Assembly (NCBI GenBank): GCA_016720565.1
Contig: JADKKJ010000011.1
Location: 1,054,001-1,118,000, forward strand
Length of the DNA stretch: 64,000 bases
Direction: 5' to 3'
From: Chitinophagaceae bacterium
GTDB lineage: Bacteria; Bacteroidota; Bacteroidia; Chitinophagales; Chitinophagaceae
Positions within the stretch are counted from its first letter, which is position 1. Every line of letters starts with the position of its first letter. The notes beneath the pieces were generated by a model, which was given only the letters and a program-made list of their open reading frames with translations, ran no database searches and had not been told where the DNA came from. Of the stretch, positions 40,441-49,246 are shown piece by piece. A program made the translations under genes and the position numbers.

Positions 40441-41850
40441 ATGCGATCATTTTCCATACTGATTTTACTGGCTATTATCATTTCCATGCTCACCGGGCCT
40501 GGTTGTGCCAATATCATACCTCCTGCGGGTGGACCAAGGGATTCACTGCCTCCTGTATTATTGAAAACATCTCCAGCGGATTCTACCAGGCGATTCACGG
40601 AGAAAAAGATCGTTTTTGCCTTTAATGAATTTGTGGAAGTGCAAAGTGCCCAGGAAAACCTGATCGTATCACCATTACCGAAAATATTCCCTACAGTAGA
40701 ATACAAATTGAATACGGTCACCGTGAAATTGAAGGATACCCTGGAAGCCAATACCACCTACCTCCTGCAATTTGGAAATGCCGTAAAAGATTTCAATGAG
40801 GGCAATGTGCTGAAGAATTTGAGCTATACTTTTTCCACCGGCAATTATATTGATAGCCTTGAATTTTCCGGCAATGTGGTACTTGCAGAGTCTGGCAAAC
40901 TGGATACCACCCTTACCGTTATGCTCCATATCAGTTCGGATGATTCGGCTGTGGTAAAAGATAAACCGCGTTACATAGCAAAGCTTGACAGTAAGGGTAA
41001 TTTTCAGTTCAGGAACCTTCCGCCTAAAACATTTTATCTCTACGCGCTGAAAGATGAAGGAGGAACCAAAAGATATTTCAAGGATAACCAGTTGTTCGCT
41101 TTTTCTTCCGCACCGGTAATACCAGGAAAAAAGACCGAGCCCATTACCCTTTATGCTTATTCTTCCAAACCCGCGGGGCAACTTCCTTCAATAAACCTTT
41201 CTAACAGGAATAGTAAGGGGAATACATCGGCAGATAAAAGACTTCGTTATTCCAATAACCTTTCAGGAGGACAGCAGGACCTGCTCACTATATTTAAATT
41301 GAATTTTGAAACACCGCTGGCCAGTTTTGATTCCAGCAAATTGAATCTTTATATCGACTCCAATTTTGTGCCGGTAAAAAATTATAGCTGGCTACTGGAT
41401 AGTACTAAAAAGCAACTGTCGCTGCGTATTGACTGGAAAGAAAACAGTTTTTATAGTTTAGTGCTTGACAAGGAATTTGCCACTGATACGTCCGGAAGAA
41501 AATTATTAAAGACCGACACCCTGGTCTTTCATAGCAGGAAGACGGCCGAATATGGGTCACTGAAACTACGCTTAAAGAACCTCGACCTGAAAAAGAACCC
41601 GGTATTGCAGATCATAAGTGGTGACCAGGTTTATAAGTCATATCCGCTTTCAGGGGCAGAGTTATCCCAGAACCTTTTCCTTCCTGGTGATTATGAACTC
41701 AGGATCCTGTATGATGCGAATAAGAATGGCATTTGGGACCCCGGGGAATTCTTTGGCAAACATAAACAGCCCGAGATCGTGAAGACCTTGGACCGGAAGA
41801 TCAGTGTTAAAGCAGCTTTCGAGAACGAATTTGACATTAATACCGAATAG
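40441..41850 (+). CDS. Ig-like (SbsA/Big_5) domain lipoprotein
   Basis: 469 residues. The lipoprotein signal (MRSFSILILLAIIISMLTGPGC) is followed by ANIIPPAGGPRDSLPPVLL and a Big_5/SbsA Ig-like domain (about 35-125: KTSPADSTRRFTEKKIVFAFNEFVE ... TYLLQFGNAVKDFNEGN). Further beta-rich regions follow, ending near LPGDYELRILYDANKNGIWDPG, a form common in conserved Bacteroidota surface lipoproteins. Function unknown. The start at 40441 is set by the promoter element just upstream. It is convergent with the helicase-nuclease gene, with a 2-nt gap. Confidence 0.8.
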   Translation: MRSFSILILLAIIISMLTGPGCANIIPPAGGPRDSLPPVLLKTSPADSTRRFTEKKIVFAFNEFVEVQSAQENLIVSPLPKIFPTVEYKLNTVTVKLKDTLEANTTYLLQFGNAVKDFNEGNVLKNLSYTFSTGNYIDSLEFSGNVVLAESGKLDTTLTVMLHISSDDSAVVKDKPRYIAKLDSKGNFQFRNLPPKTFYLYALKDEGGTKRYFKDNQLFAFSSAPVIPGKKTEPITLYAYSSKPAGQLPSINLSNRNSKGNTSADKRLRYSNNLSGGQQDLLTIFKLNFETPLASFDSSKLNLYIDSNFVPVKNYSWLLDSTKKQLSLRIDWKENSFYSLVLDKEFATDTSGRKLLKTDTLVFHSRKTAEYGSLKLRLKNLDLKKNPVLQIISGDQVYKSYPLSGAELSQNLFLPGDYELRILYDANKNGIWDPGEFFGKHKQPEIVKTLDRKISVKAAFENEFDINTE

Positions 41851-41852
41851 TA

Positions 41853-44800
41853 TCAGTTCTCCGTTTCCTCTTCTTCATTCTTATGCCAGTCAATGGCCAT
41901 ATTGTTTGTCTTTACAAACTGGCACCAATGGCAATCTTCTTTACCGCAACCCGTATAGAATTCCCGGTTCTGGATCTTTTCCCAGGTAGATACGATCTGC
42001 TGGGTAACGGTAGTGATATCTTCTGGTTTGATGAACAGTTTTTCCTTTCGGTAATTTTTTTTCTTGTCGGGTTCCACAAAATCAAATTCTGTACTTACTA
42101 CCGACCAGTTCTTCTGTTCGTAATTATCCACCAGTATTTTGTAGAACACGGCCTGTCGCCAGTAGTCCCCTCCATTCGGATCTTTTTCAGAAGGGCCTTT
42201 AATTTTGGGGATGCCTTTTTCGGGATCACCGGTCTTATAATCCACCACATTTACAGAGCGGCCATCAAATTCCAGTTTATCCAGTTTTCCTTTTAATGGC
42301 ACCTGTTTCACCACCACGTTGCGGATATTCAATTCTACGGCCACCACTTTATTCAGTTCATGGATATATTTCTCGTAATACTGCGTGAGGATATTATTTC
42401 CATGTTCCATGCGGCGCGCGAATTGTTCAGGGGTGAAACTTTCGCGATGCCGGCGCATATACCATTCAAAATCGCCGATGAATTCCTGGAGCGAAGGGAA
42501 TTTTTTAGGCTCATCACTGGCCTGCATTTTCCGGAATAATCTTTCCAGCGCGAAGTGTACCGAAGATCCGAATTCAGTGTTCTCATTTTTAGGAGAAGGG
42601 ATCCGTATCAGATTCCGGAAATAAAATTCCAGCGGACATTTCAGGTAATTGTTCAGGGCGGTAACGTTCATCACAAATTTCTCCAGCACGCGGCTTACCA
42701 GGTCCTCTTCAATTTTATCGATCTCCGGCGCCAGCCCTTCTCCAAAATTCAGGGCGGCGAATTCAGCATTCAATTCAGGATCGATGATCATTTTCTCCAA
42801 TGGAAGGGCCTGTTTATCCAGTATCTCGGCGATGAACATGGAAGGCTCCAGTTCCTTCGCTTTTTTATCAAATCGGCTATAGGAGAGATATAAATGTTTT
42901 TCAGCGCGGGTAAGGGCCACATAGAATAAACGGCGAAGCTCTTCATCTTCACTGCCTGTTCCCCTGGAGGAGAAAAGATTATCCGGCATTTTATAACCCT
43001 GGCTGGGTTTCTTTTTCTTTTCCCAGGATCCGGCATTAGCGCCTGCCAGCCATACATATTCAAATTCAAGTCCTTTGGATCCATGCACCGTTAACAGATT
43101 AATTCCTTTATCGCTGCCGCTAACCTGTGTAAGCGGGAGACGGATATCTTCCTTATCCATCATTTCCAAAAGATTTACCATCGACTGCAAATTCAATCCC
43201 GGATCACGATGGGTCTCTTCTTTCACAAAATCAAAGATGGCGGTAAGGATATCCAGTTGTTCATGTTTATCGGGAGAGCGCATGATGGTGGAAAGCACAA
43301 AAGCCCTGCGAATGATCTGTTCGAATAATTCCTGCAGGGTTACATTAGGTACTTCAGAAAGGATATACTCAAGGCTTTCTGTGGCCTGCTGTAATCCTGC
43401 ACTTAATGAAGGCGTGAACAGGTCCTTGCCCGGTGATTTCGATCTTTCTGCCAGCAAAGAGCGGATAGAAATGGATTCCCCCTTGATGCGTCTTTCGGAA
43501 ACTTCAATACTGATCTTAGCGATCTCAATGGGAGGGATGCCCCACCAGTCGAAATGCAGGATCTCAAAAAGCATTTCATCGCCGCTATAGGAAATATCCA
43601 GTTCAGAGGCCATCCAGCGAAGTACCAGGAAGATCTTTCTGGCCAATGGCAATTCCAGCAGGTTAAGGCTTCGTTTGCTATATACCGGAATAGAAAGCAA
43701 TTTGAAATACCGGGCCAGCTCTTCTCCGTATTTATTCTCTTTATAAATGATCGCAATTCTTCCCGGGGCCACGCCCTGCGCCAGCCATTGGCGGACCTGG
43801 TGTACGATCCCGATCATCTCCATCCGCTGCGTTTCGTATTCTCGGATCAAAGGAGTATGCGTTAGATCCTTCAGTTTGATATTACCGCTGATCAGCTCTT
43901 TGGTAAGCCCTTCCAGTTTTTTTACCAGCCTTTCTTCGTTATTATCGATCAGGGCTTTTGAGGCATCGAGTATGGATTGAATGGAGCGGTAGTTATATTG
44001 AAGTACCACGGTGAAAAGTGATTCTTTATAGCTATTGGCGAATTCAGCCATATTTTCCACGTTGGCACCCTGGAAACGGAAGATACTCTGGTCGTCATCT
44101 CCCACTACAAAAATATTGGGCCTTTCCCAGAAGCGGATCAGCAATTCGATCAGTTCATTCTGGGTACCGCTGGTATCCTGGTATTCATCTACCAGTATGT
44201 ATTGAAATCTTTCCTGGTAACTGGCCAGCAGGTTTTTATTTTCTTTGAAAGCATCCAGTACCCATTTTATCATGTCGTCGAAATCATAGCGGGCACGGCG
44301 GTTCATTAATTCCTGGAACCTTTTGAATTCATCCACAGCAGCGCGGAGTTTTTCCATCCGCTCCAGTTCTTCAAAGTATTTGGGGTTATGATCCCCTTTT
44401 TGGAATTGGCCCGCACGCGAGGTCTTATACCGGAATTCATCCCTGGTCTCAATATCGGTGAGATATTGATCGATCTTTTCGGTGAGGTATTCGGAGGTCC
44501 AGCCTTCTTTTTTCATGGTACTGAACAGGCCATCGAGATTCTTTGCTTCATAGTAAACATCACCCCGGTACCTTTTCAGCGGATGTCCTTTTGGCAAGGT
44601 ATCGATCAGTTCTTTGAACAATTCTATTTTCTCCAATTCGGAGATGGGGTCCAGCGCAGGCTTATTGAAAAGAAAAAGATTTTCCTGGATCACATCATTG
44701 CAAAAAGCATGGTAGGTATAGATGTTCACCTTATGCGCATCGGGTCCTATGAATTGAAGCAATCGTTTGCGCATGGCCACTACCCCGGCATCGGTATAGG

Positions 44801-45008
44801 TAAGGCAAAGTATGTTTTGTGGATAGGCATCTGTATCGAGTAGAATTCTTCCTATACGGCTGGCCAGGATCTGTGTCTTTCCGGTTCCTGGTCCGGCAAT
44901 TACCATTACCGGCCCATCAATGGTATCTACGGCCAGTTTTTGTTTTTCATTGAGCCTTTGGTATTCTTCCTCAAATCTTTTTGCTAATCTCTCTCTGTTA
45001 ATGGACAT
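41853..45008 (-). CDS. UvrD/PcrA-type DNA helicase with C-terminal PD-(D/E)XK nuclease
   Basis: 1051 residues. It is a superfamily 1A helicase with Walker A VIAGPGTGKTQ (Lys44), Walker B/motif II ILVDEYQDTS, motif III VVGDDDQSIFRFQGA, motif V LLTVHGSKGLEFEYV and motif VI RRLFYVALTRAEKHLYLSYS. After about residue 790 comes an AddB/RecB-like nuclease domain: CPLEFYFRNLIRIP, then VVDYKTGDP (catalytic Asp-Lys) and a terminal cysteine group CGKEDCHWC that, with the first Cys, would bind a 4Fe-4S cluster. The role is likely double-strand break processing or repair. The start MSINRERLAKRF at 45008 is preferred over an upstream extension that overlaps the divergent gene. Confidence 0.9.
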   Translation of the reverse strand: MSINRERLAKRFEEEYQRLNEKQKLAVDTIDGPVMVIAGPGTGKTQILASRIGRILLDTDAYPQNILCLTYTDAGVVAMRKRLLQFIGPDAHKVNIYTYHAFCNDVIQENLFLFNKPALDPISELEKIELFKELIDTLPKGHPLKRYRGDVYYEAKNLDGLFSTMKKEGWTSEYLTEKIDQYLTDIETRDEFRYKTSRAGQFQKGDHNPKYFEELERMEKLRAAVDEFKRFQELMNRRARYDFDDMIKWVLDAFKENKNLLASYQERFQYILVDEYQDTSGTQNELIELLIRFWERPNIFVVGDDDQSIFRFQGANVENMAEFANSYKESLFTVVLQYNYRSIQSILDASKALIDNNEERLVKKLEGLTKELISGNIKLKDLTHTPLIREYETQRMEMIGIVHQVRQWLAQGVAPGRIAIIYKENKYGEELARYFKLLSIPVYSKRSLNLLELPLARKIFLVLRWMASELDISYSGDEMLFEILHFDWWGIPPIEIAKISIEVSERRIKGESISIRSLLAERSKSPGKDLFTPSLSAGLQQATESLEYILSEVPNVTLQELFEQIIRRAFVLSTIMRSPDKHEQLDILTAIFDFVKEETHRDPGLNLQSMVNLLEMMDKEDIRLPLTQVSGSDKGINLLTVHGSKGLEFEYVWLAGANAGSWEKKKKPSQGYKMPDNLFSSRGTGSEDEELRRLFYVALTRAEKHLYLSYSRFDKKAKELEPSMFIAEILDKQALPLEKMIIDPELNAEFAALNFGEGLAPEIDKIEEDLVSRVLEKFVMNVTALNNYLKCPLEFYFRNLIRIPSPKNENTEFGSSVHFALERLFRKMQASDEPKKFPSLQEFIGDFEWYMRRHRESFTPEQFARRMEHGNNILTQYYEKYIHELNKVVAVELNIRNVVVKQVPLKGKLDKLEFDGRSVNVVDYKTGDPEKGIPKIKGPSEKDPNGGDYWRQAVFYKILVDNYEQKNWSVVSTEFDFVEPDKKKNYRKEKLFIKPEDITTVTQQIVSTWEKIQNREFYTGCGKEDCHWCQFVKTNNMAIDWHKNEEEETEN

Positions 45009-45066
45009 GTATACCGAACTTTCGTGGCTGAATAATGTTATATACACGAATTTAATCTTAAATAAC

Positions 45067-45534
45067 ATGGCAGCCCACTCCCTGAAAACGGTTCAAAAAA
45101 TTCCAGCCACCCTTGAAGAGGTCTGGCAATTTTTCTCTGACCCTTCCAATCTGAACAATATCACCCCGAAAGAGATGAAATTCAGAGTGATCTCCAAACA
45201 TCATGGCAACAGCATTTATGCGGGGCAGATCTTTGAGTATAAGGTGAGCCCTTTATTGAATATCCCCATGTACTGGATGACCGAGATCACCCATGTGGTG
45301 CCCCATAAATATTTTGTGGATGAGCAGCGGAAAGGGCCTTATGCCTTATGGCAGCACCAGCATCATTTCAGGGAAATAGAAGGAGGAGTGGAAATGACAG
45401 ATATCGTGCATTACCGTAACCCTTTAGGTATTCTGGGAAAATTGGCCAATACCATTTTTGTGAAGAACAAGTTGGACGAGATATTCCGGCACAGGTATGA
45501 GGCGGTGGAGAAGAGGTTTGGAGCCTGGAAATAA
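45067..45534 (+). CDS. SRPBCC-family protein (START/Bet v1-like fold)
   Basis: 155 residues starting MAAHSLKTVQKIPATLEEVWQFFSDPSNLNNITP, the classic opening of SRPBCC ligand-binding proteins. It continues GQIFEYKVSPLLNIPMYWMTEI and ends DEIFRHRYEAVEKRFGAWK, as in the cell-division-inhibitor-like YfcH/SulA-related group often annotated only as SRPBCC. It probably binds a hydrophobic ligand; no activity can be assigned. The ATG at 45067 is preferred over an in-frame start at 44920 that would lie inside the divergent helicase gene. Confidence 0.85.
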   Translation: MAAHSLKTVQKIPATLEEVWQFFSDPSNLNNITPKEMKFRVISKHHGNSIYAGQIFEYKVSPLLNIPMYWMTEITHVVPHKYFVDEQRKGPYALWQHQHHFREIEGGVEMTDIVHYRNPLGILGKLANTIFVKNKLDEIFRHRYEAVEKRFGAWK

Positions 45535-45668
45535 TACAAGCTGCAGGCTTCAGCCCTGCAAGCTTTGGCCTGGATAGTGTACGACAATTCCTGGAATAAA
45601 TAACGAGAATTTTCTCGGTTAATCCTAAATAAGCTCGAAGCTCAGTGGCTAGTAGCTCAAAGCTTGTA
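45535..45668. repeat. AAGCTGCAGGCTT/AGCTCAGTGGCTAG palindrome between convergent genes
   Basis: The outermost bases AATACAAGCT (about 45532-45541) and AGCTTGTATT (about 45661-45670) are inverted repeats. Inside, AGCT-based 7-nt units flank a ~60-nt loop containing a small hairpin (CGAGAATTTTCTCG). It lies between convergent genes and could terminate both. Confidence 0.7.
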
Positions 45669-46319
45669 TTACCCCGGCATCCTCGTAATATACTTCTCTA
45701 TCTGCTTTATCTGGTCCACGATCTGAGGCGTGGTAGGTTTACAGGCTTTTGCTTTTCTGAAAAAATCTTTGGCTGCGCGGAATTCGCGTTTATTCATCAT
45801 GATGCTGCACATCTGCAGGTAGGCAGCCGCTTCATTTTCTTTATCGGGAAGTCCTTTGCGAAGGGCAGAGCGGATATAATTCTCAGCCTGTTTGATATCG
45901 TTCTTCTGCATGGAGATCATCCCCATTTGCAAAAGGCTGGCGCCCTCGGCTTCTTTCATAGGCATACCCAGGTCAAGGCCTTTCTTCATCATTTTCTCAG
46001 CCCCGTCAAAATCCTGTTTCATCATGGCGATATTACCACGAAGGGTATAGTAAACCGAGCGGATAGGTTTATATAAAAGCGAGGGGAACTTAATGGAATT
46101 GATCACTTTTTCTGCTCCATCCATATCACCGGATTCCATGTATTCCTGGATCAAACGCAACGGACCGAAAAAGAAATGGCCAAAGATCAGGATCACTCCC
46201 ACCAGGTATAGCGGAAAAGACGGCCAGAAGGAGGCCGAATAGTTAACATATATGCCCAGAGCGATGAGGGCCAGGCCTATCCAGAGGCGGTATTTTATGA
46301 GCAGGTTGTAGAATTTCAT
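45669..46319 (-). CDS. Membrane-anchored tetratricopeptide-repeat protein
   Basis: 216 residues. Two N-terminal membrane helices (about 9-27 and 33-52, WIGLALIALGIYVNYSASFWPSFPLYLVGVILIFGHFFF) precede at least three TPR-like helix pairs (YTLRGNIAMMKQDFDGAEKMMKKGLDLG; SLLQMGMISMQKNDIKQAENYIRSAL; AYLQMCSIMMNKREFRAAKDFFRKA). A scaffold role at the inner membrane is likely, with unknown partners. A GTTGAGCT repeat lies upstream. Confidence 0.8.
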   Translation of the reverse strand: MKFYNLLIKYRLWIGLALIALGIYVNYSASFWPSFPLYLVGVILIFGHFFFGPLRLIQEYMESGDMDGAEKVINSIKFPSLLYKPIRSVYYTLRGNIAMMKQDFDGAEKMMKKGLDLGMPMKEAEGASLLQMGMISMQKNDIKQAENYIRSALRKGLPDKENEAAAYLQMCSIMMNKREFRAAKDFFRKAKACKPTTPQIVDQIKQIEKYITRMPG

Positions 46320-46349
46320 GTTTTATAATTGGGAAGCAAATATAGGGAA

Positions 46350-46396
46350 GTTGAGCTTGTCGAAGGGTTGAGCTGTTGAGGGGTTGAGCTGTTGAG
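46350..46396. repeat. GTTGAGCT octamer array upstream of the TPR gene
   Basis: Units GTTGAGCTTGTCGAAGG, GTTGAGCT, GTTGAGGG, GTTGAGCT in one orientation; no matching right arm is seen. Confidence 0.65.
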
Positions 46397-46492
46397 GCCT
46401 CCATTTCGAGATTTATAATAGTCGACTATGATTGAGTTGAATAGGATAACTGGCAGAGCAAAGAAGTAAATTGAAAGTCAAAAATAGGGGAT

Positions 46493-46732
46493 ATGTATAC
46501 TTATTCATTTGAAAAGTTCCGGGTGTGGAACTTATCAAAACAATTAGCTGTGAAGATCTACTGAATAACCAAAGACTTTCCAGACTCTGAAAAATTTGGA
46601 ATGATTAGCCAGGTTAGGAGAGCCATTATTTCGGTTTGCTCAAATATTGCAGAAGGAAGTTCCAGAAAATCAAAAAAGGACCAGGCTCATTTTTATACGA
46701 TAGCTTATGGAAGCCTTGCAGCTCAACTTTCC
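46493..46732 (+). pseudogene. Broken four-helix-bundle (23S rRNA IVS-type) protein gene
   Basis: From ATG 46493 the frame reads MYTYSFEKFRVWNLSKQLAV then KIY, an in-frame TGA (46562-46564), then ITKDFPDSEKFGMISQVRRA and IISVCSNIAEGSSRKSKKDQ. This is the signature of the short four-helix-bundle proteins (S23/IVS family, about 120 residues). Similarity ends near 46730, where the 3' end of the PAP2 gene begins, so about the last third is missing. An internal stop plus 3' truncation mark it as a remnant. Confidence 0.72.
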
Positions 46733-47422
46733 TCACGCTTCCAGAAACCTCTTGCCACGCATCCGGTGCAGAACAATAAAGGAAATACCCAGCCAGATCA
46801 CGCAGAGGAAGAAACCGGCGATCACGTCACTGGGGTAATGGACCTTGAGGTAGACCCGGCTCACGGCGATCAGGGTGGCAAGTAAAACGCAAAGGAAGAT
46901 ACCCAACCATTTTGCCGAGGTTCTCAGTTTTTTTGAATCCGCAATGATATAGACCAGTAATCCAAAGAAGGTAAACGAAGAAAACGAATGCCCGCTGGGA
47001 AAACTGAAGCCCGGAACTGCATGTAACAGGGGTTCCAGGGGCCTTTGCCTTTTGAAGATCTCTTTTAAAGTGAACATGACCACCGTACTGGTTACGGCAA
47101 TGGACAGGATCTCTATCGAAACCCGGGTCCTTTTCTTATAAAGCTGAAACCAGAGGATCAGCAGCAAATAGGCAGGTACCAGGAAATACCAGGATCCCAT
47201 CCAGGTAATGGTACGCATGAAGCCGGTGACGAAAGGAGTTCGCCAGGGTTGGACCAATTGCCATCCCCAATTATCCAGTTTCTGGTCGTTTTCCAGTACG
47301 ACCTCATCAACGATATATACAAAAAAGAACAGGGAAATAATGAAGAGTCCGATCTCTAACAACAGCGTTTTCTCAAACCGCTTTACCTGTTTCTGCCCGT
47401 CGGGTTGAATCTGGTCTGCCAT
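46733..47422 (-). CDS. PAP2-family membrane phosphatase
   Basis: 229 residues with about six membrane helices and the three PAP2 phosphatase motifs: KEIFKRQRP (motif 1), FPSGHSFSS (motif 2) and SRVYLKVHYPSDV (motif 3 with the nucleophilic His). Members dephosphorylate undecaprenyl pyrophosphate, phosphatidate or lipid A; the substrate here is unknown. It is convergent with the four-helix-bundle remnant, whose lost 3' end its own 3' end replaces. Confidence 0.93.
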   Translation of the reverse strand: MADQIQPDGQKQVKRFEKTLLLEIGLFIISLFFFVYIVDEVVLENDQKLDNWGWQLVQPWRTPFVTGFMRTITWMGSWYFLVPAYLLLILWFQLYKKRTRVSIEILSIAVTSTVVMFTLKEIFKRQRPLEPLLHAVPGFSFPSGHSFSSFTFFGLLVYIIADSKKLRTSAKWLGIFLCVLLATLIAVSRVYLKVHYPSDVIAGFFLCVIWLGISFIVLHRMRGKRFLEA

Positions 47423-47451
47423 ATCTCCTGCAATTTATGCCATTACGGAAG

Positions 47452-47567
47452 AAAGTTGAGCTGTTGAGCTGTTGAGACCCACGAATCATGTCTTGTTATC
47501 ATAGCTTGAATAGGAAGGGCAGTATGCTCAACCTCTCAACAGCTCAACTGCTCAACAGCTCAACTTT
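47452..47567. repeat. Inverted array of GTTGAGCT octamers, second large copy
   Basis: The left arm (47452-47476) is three GTTGAGCT units; the right arm (47527-47567) has CTCAACCT CTCAACAG CTCAACTG CTCAACAG CTCAACTT. The 50-nt loop is unique but its right edge (GGGCAGTATGCTCAACC) resembles that at 6290-6310. It lies between the divergent genes for PAP2 and the SDR operon. Confidence 0.8.
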
Positions 47568-47597
47568 CTCTATATTCGATATTCAATCTATCGGAAT

Positions 47598-48374
47598 ATG
47601 TTCCAGCTAACTGATAAAACAGCCATCATCACCGGCGCTGGCAGTGGCATAGGCCGCGCTATCGCTGGATTATTTGCCAGGCAGGGGGCCAGCGTTTTTG
47701 TTTTTGACCTGAATGAGGATGCTGCTGCATTGGTAGTAAATGAGATAACAAGTGAAGGAGGAAAAGCGGAAAAAATTATAGTGGATGTGGCAAGTCAGCA
47801 GAAGGTTAAACTAGCGGTGGAAAAAGTTGTGGCCATGGCGGGCGGTATTGATATCCTTGTGAATAATGCGGGTGTGGCCCATGTTGGAAATGCAGATAAT
47901 ACTTCCGAAGCGGATTTCGACCGATTGGTATCCATCAATGTAAAAGGTGTTTATAATTGCCTGCATGAGGTATTACCACTAATGAAAAAGCAATCAAAAG
48001 GCACTATTCTTAATCTTTGTTCTATTGCGGCATGGGTGGGGCTCAGCGATCGATTTGCCTATAGCATGAGTAAGGGGGCTGTGGCGGCAATGACCCTTTC
48101 GGTGGCCAAAGATTACCTGGAATATCATATTCGCTGTAATAGTATTTCTCCTGCAAGGGTGTTTACTCCTTTTGTAGAAGGATTTATAGCAAAGAATTAT
48201 CCCGGGCAGGAAAAAGAGATGTTTGAAAAATTATCAAAAAGCCAGCCAATAGGAAGAATGGCCAGCACGGATGAAGTGGCCAGCCTGGCACTTTATCTCT
48301 GTAGCGATGAAGCAGGATTTATTACAGGTTGTGATTATCCGTTGGATGGAGGATTTATTAAACTGAATAATTAA
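47598..48374 (+). CDS. SDR dehydrogenase, probable 2-keto-3-deoxy-L-fuconate dehydrogenase
   Basis: A 258-residue short-chain dehydrogenase. NAD-binding TGAGSGIGRA, then NNAGVAHVG, catalytic Ser in LNLCSIAAWVG and the Tyr-Lys pair in FAYSMSKGAV are all present; the C-terminus is TGCDYPLDGGF. First of five same-strand genes with gaps of 2-21 nt (SDR, FAH-fold hydrolase, FucP-like permease, SDR, esterase-like). This combination matches the non-phosphorylating L-fucose route, where an SDR oxidises 2-keto-3-deoxy-fuconate before hydrolytic cleavage. SDR family is certain; the step is inferred from neighbours. Confidence 0.85.
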   Translation: MFQLTDKTAIITGAGSGIGRAIAGLFARQGASVFVFDLNEDAAALVVNEITSEGGKAEKIIVDVASQQKVKLAVEKVVAMAGGIDILVNNAGVAHVGNADNTSEADFDRLVSINVKGVYNCLHEVLPLMKKQSKGTILNLCSIAAWVGLSDRFAYSMSKGAVAAMTLSVAKDYLEYHIRCNSISPARVFTPFVEGFIAKNYPGQEKEMFEKLSKSQPIGRMASTDEVASLALYLCSDEAGFITGCDYPLDGGFIKLNN

Positions 48375-48376
48375 GT

Positions 48377-49225
48377 ATGAAACTGATCCGTTATGGCGCT
48401 CCGGGAATGGAAAAGCCGGGAATCTTCAGGGAGGGAAACTATTACGATGTCAGCAAATTCTTCCGGGATTATGATGAGGCATTTTTTGAAGGAGGCGGAC
48501 TGGAATTATTAGGTGAGCTGGACAAGGAAGGAGCTTTGAAACAAATAATGGTAGAGCGACTGGGTTGCCCCATAAAAAGGCCTTCCAAGATCGTATGTAT
48601 TGGATTGAATTATTCGGATCATGCTAAAGAAACCGGCGCAACTCCACCCTCCGAGCCGGTTATATTTTTAAAATCAACAACAGCTATCATCGGTCCAAAT
48701 GATGCGGTGAGGATTCCCAGGGGAGCTGAAAAAACAGATTGGGAAGTGGAACTGGCAGTGGTGATCGGCAAGAAAGCCAGCTATATTGAAAAAGATAAGG
48801 CCATGGATTATGTAGCAGGTTATTGTCTGCACAACGATATCAGTGAAAGGGCCTTTCAGCTTGAAATGGGGGGCACCTGGGATAAGGGGAAAGGCTGCGA
48901 TACTTTCGCGCCGATCGGCCCCTGGCTGGTGACCAAAGACGAGATCGATGATGTTCATTCCCTGAGGTTATGGTTGAAACTGAACGGCCATCTGATGCAA
49001 AACGGCTCTACTTCCAACCTCATCTTTGATATACCCGCCCTGGTGGCCTATACCAGTTGTTTTATGACCTTGCTTCCCGGAGACATTATTTCTACCGGAA
49101 CTCCGGCAGGAGTGGGTTTGGGAATGAAGCCAAATTTATATCTTAAAGCAGGGGATATCATGGAGTTAGGTATTGATGGGTTGGGAGAATCCAGGCAGGA
49201 ATTAGTTGCATTCGATCAAATATAA
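48377..49225 (+). CDS. Fumarylacetoacetate hydrolase-family enzyme, probable 2,4-diketo-3-deoxy-L-fuconate hydrolase
   Basis: A 282-residue FAH-fold protein: KIVCIGLNYSDHAKETG, the metal-binding acidic residues in TDWEVELAVVIGKKA, HNDISERAFQLE, and the C-terminal SCFMTLLPGDIISTGTPAGVGLG. FAH-family hydrolases split beta-diketo acids; in fucose and rhamnose oxidative pathways a member releases pyruvate and lactate. It starts 2 nt after the SDR stop codon, so co-translation is likely. The fold is certain; the substrate is inferred from the operon. Confidence 0.88.
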   Translation: MKLIRYGAPGMEKPGIFREGNYYDVSKFFRDYDEAFFEGGGLELLGELDKEGALKQIMVERLGCPIKRPSKIVCIGLNYSDHAKETGATPPSEPVIFLKSTTAIIGPNDAVRIPRGAEKTDWEVELAVVIGKKASYIEKDKAMDYVAGYCLHNDISERAFQLEMGGTWDKGKGCDTFAPIGPWLVTKDEIDDVHSLRLWLKLNGHLMQNGSTSNLIFDIPALVAYTSCFMTLLPGDIISTGTPAGVGLGMKPNLYLKAGDIMELGIDGLGESRQELVAFDQI

Positions 49226-49246
49226 GAAACCAAAAGGTTGCGTAAT

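Noticed and set aside
44920..45066. Longer SRPBCC protein and longer helicase reading frames over the shared start region
   Set aside because: The extensions overlap each other on opposite strands; the internal ATGs at 45067 and 45008 give canonical family starts and a 58-nt divergent promoter gap.
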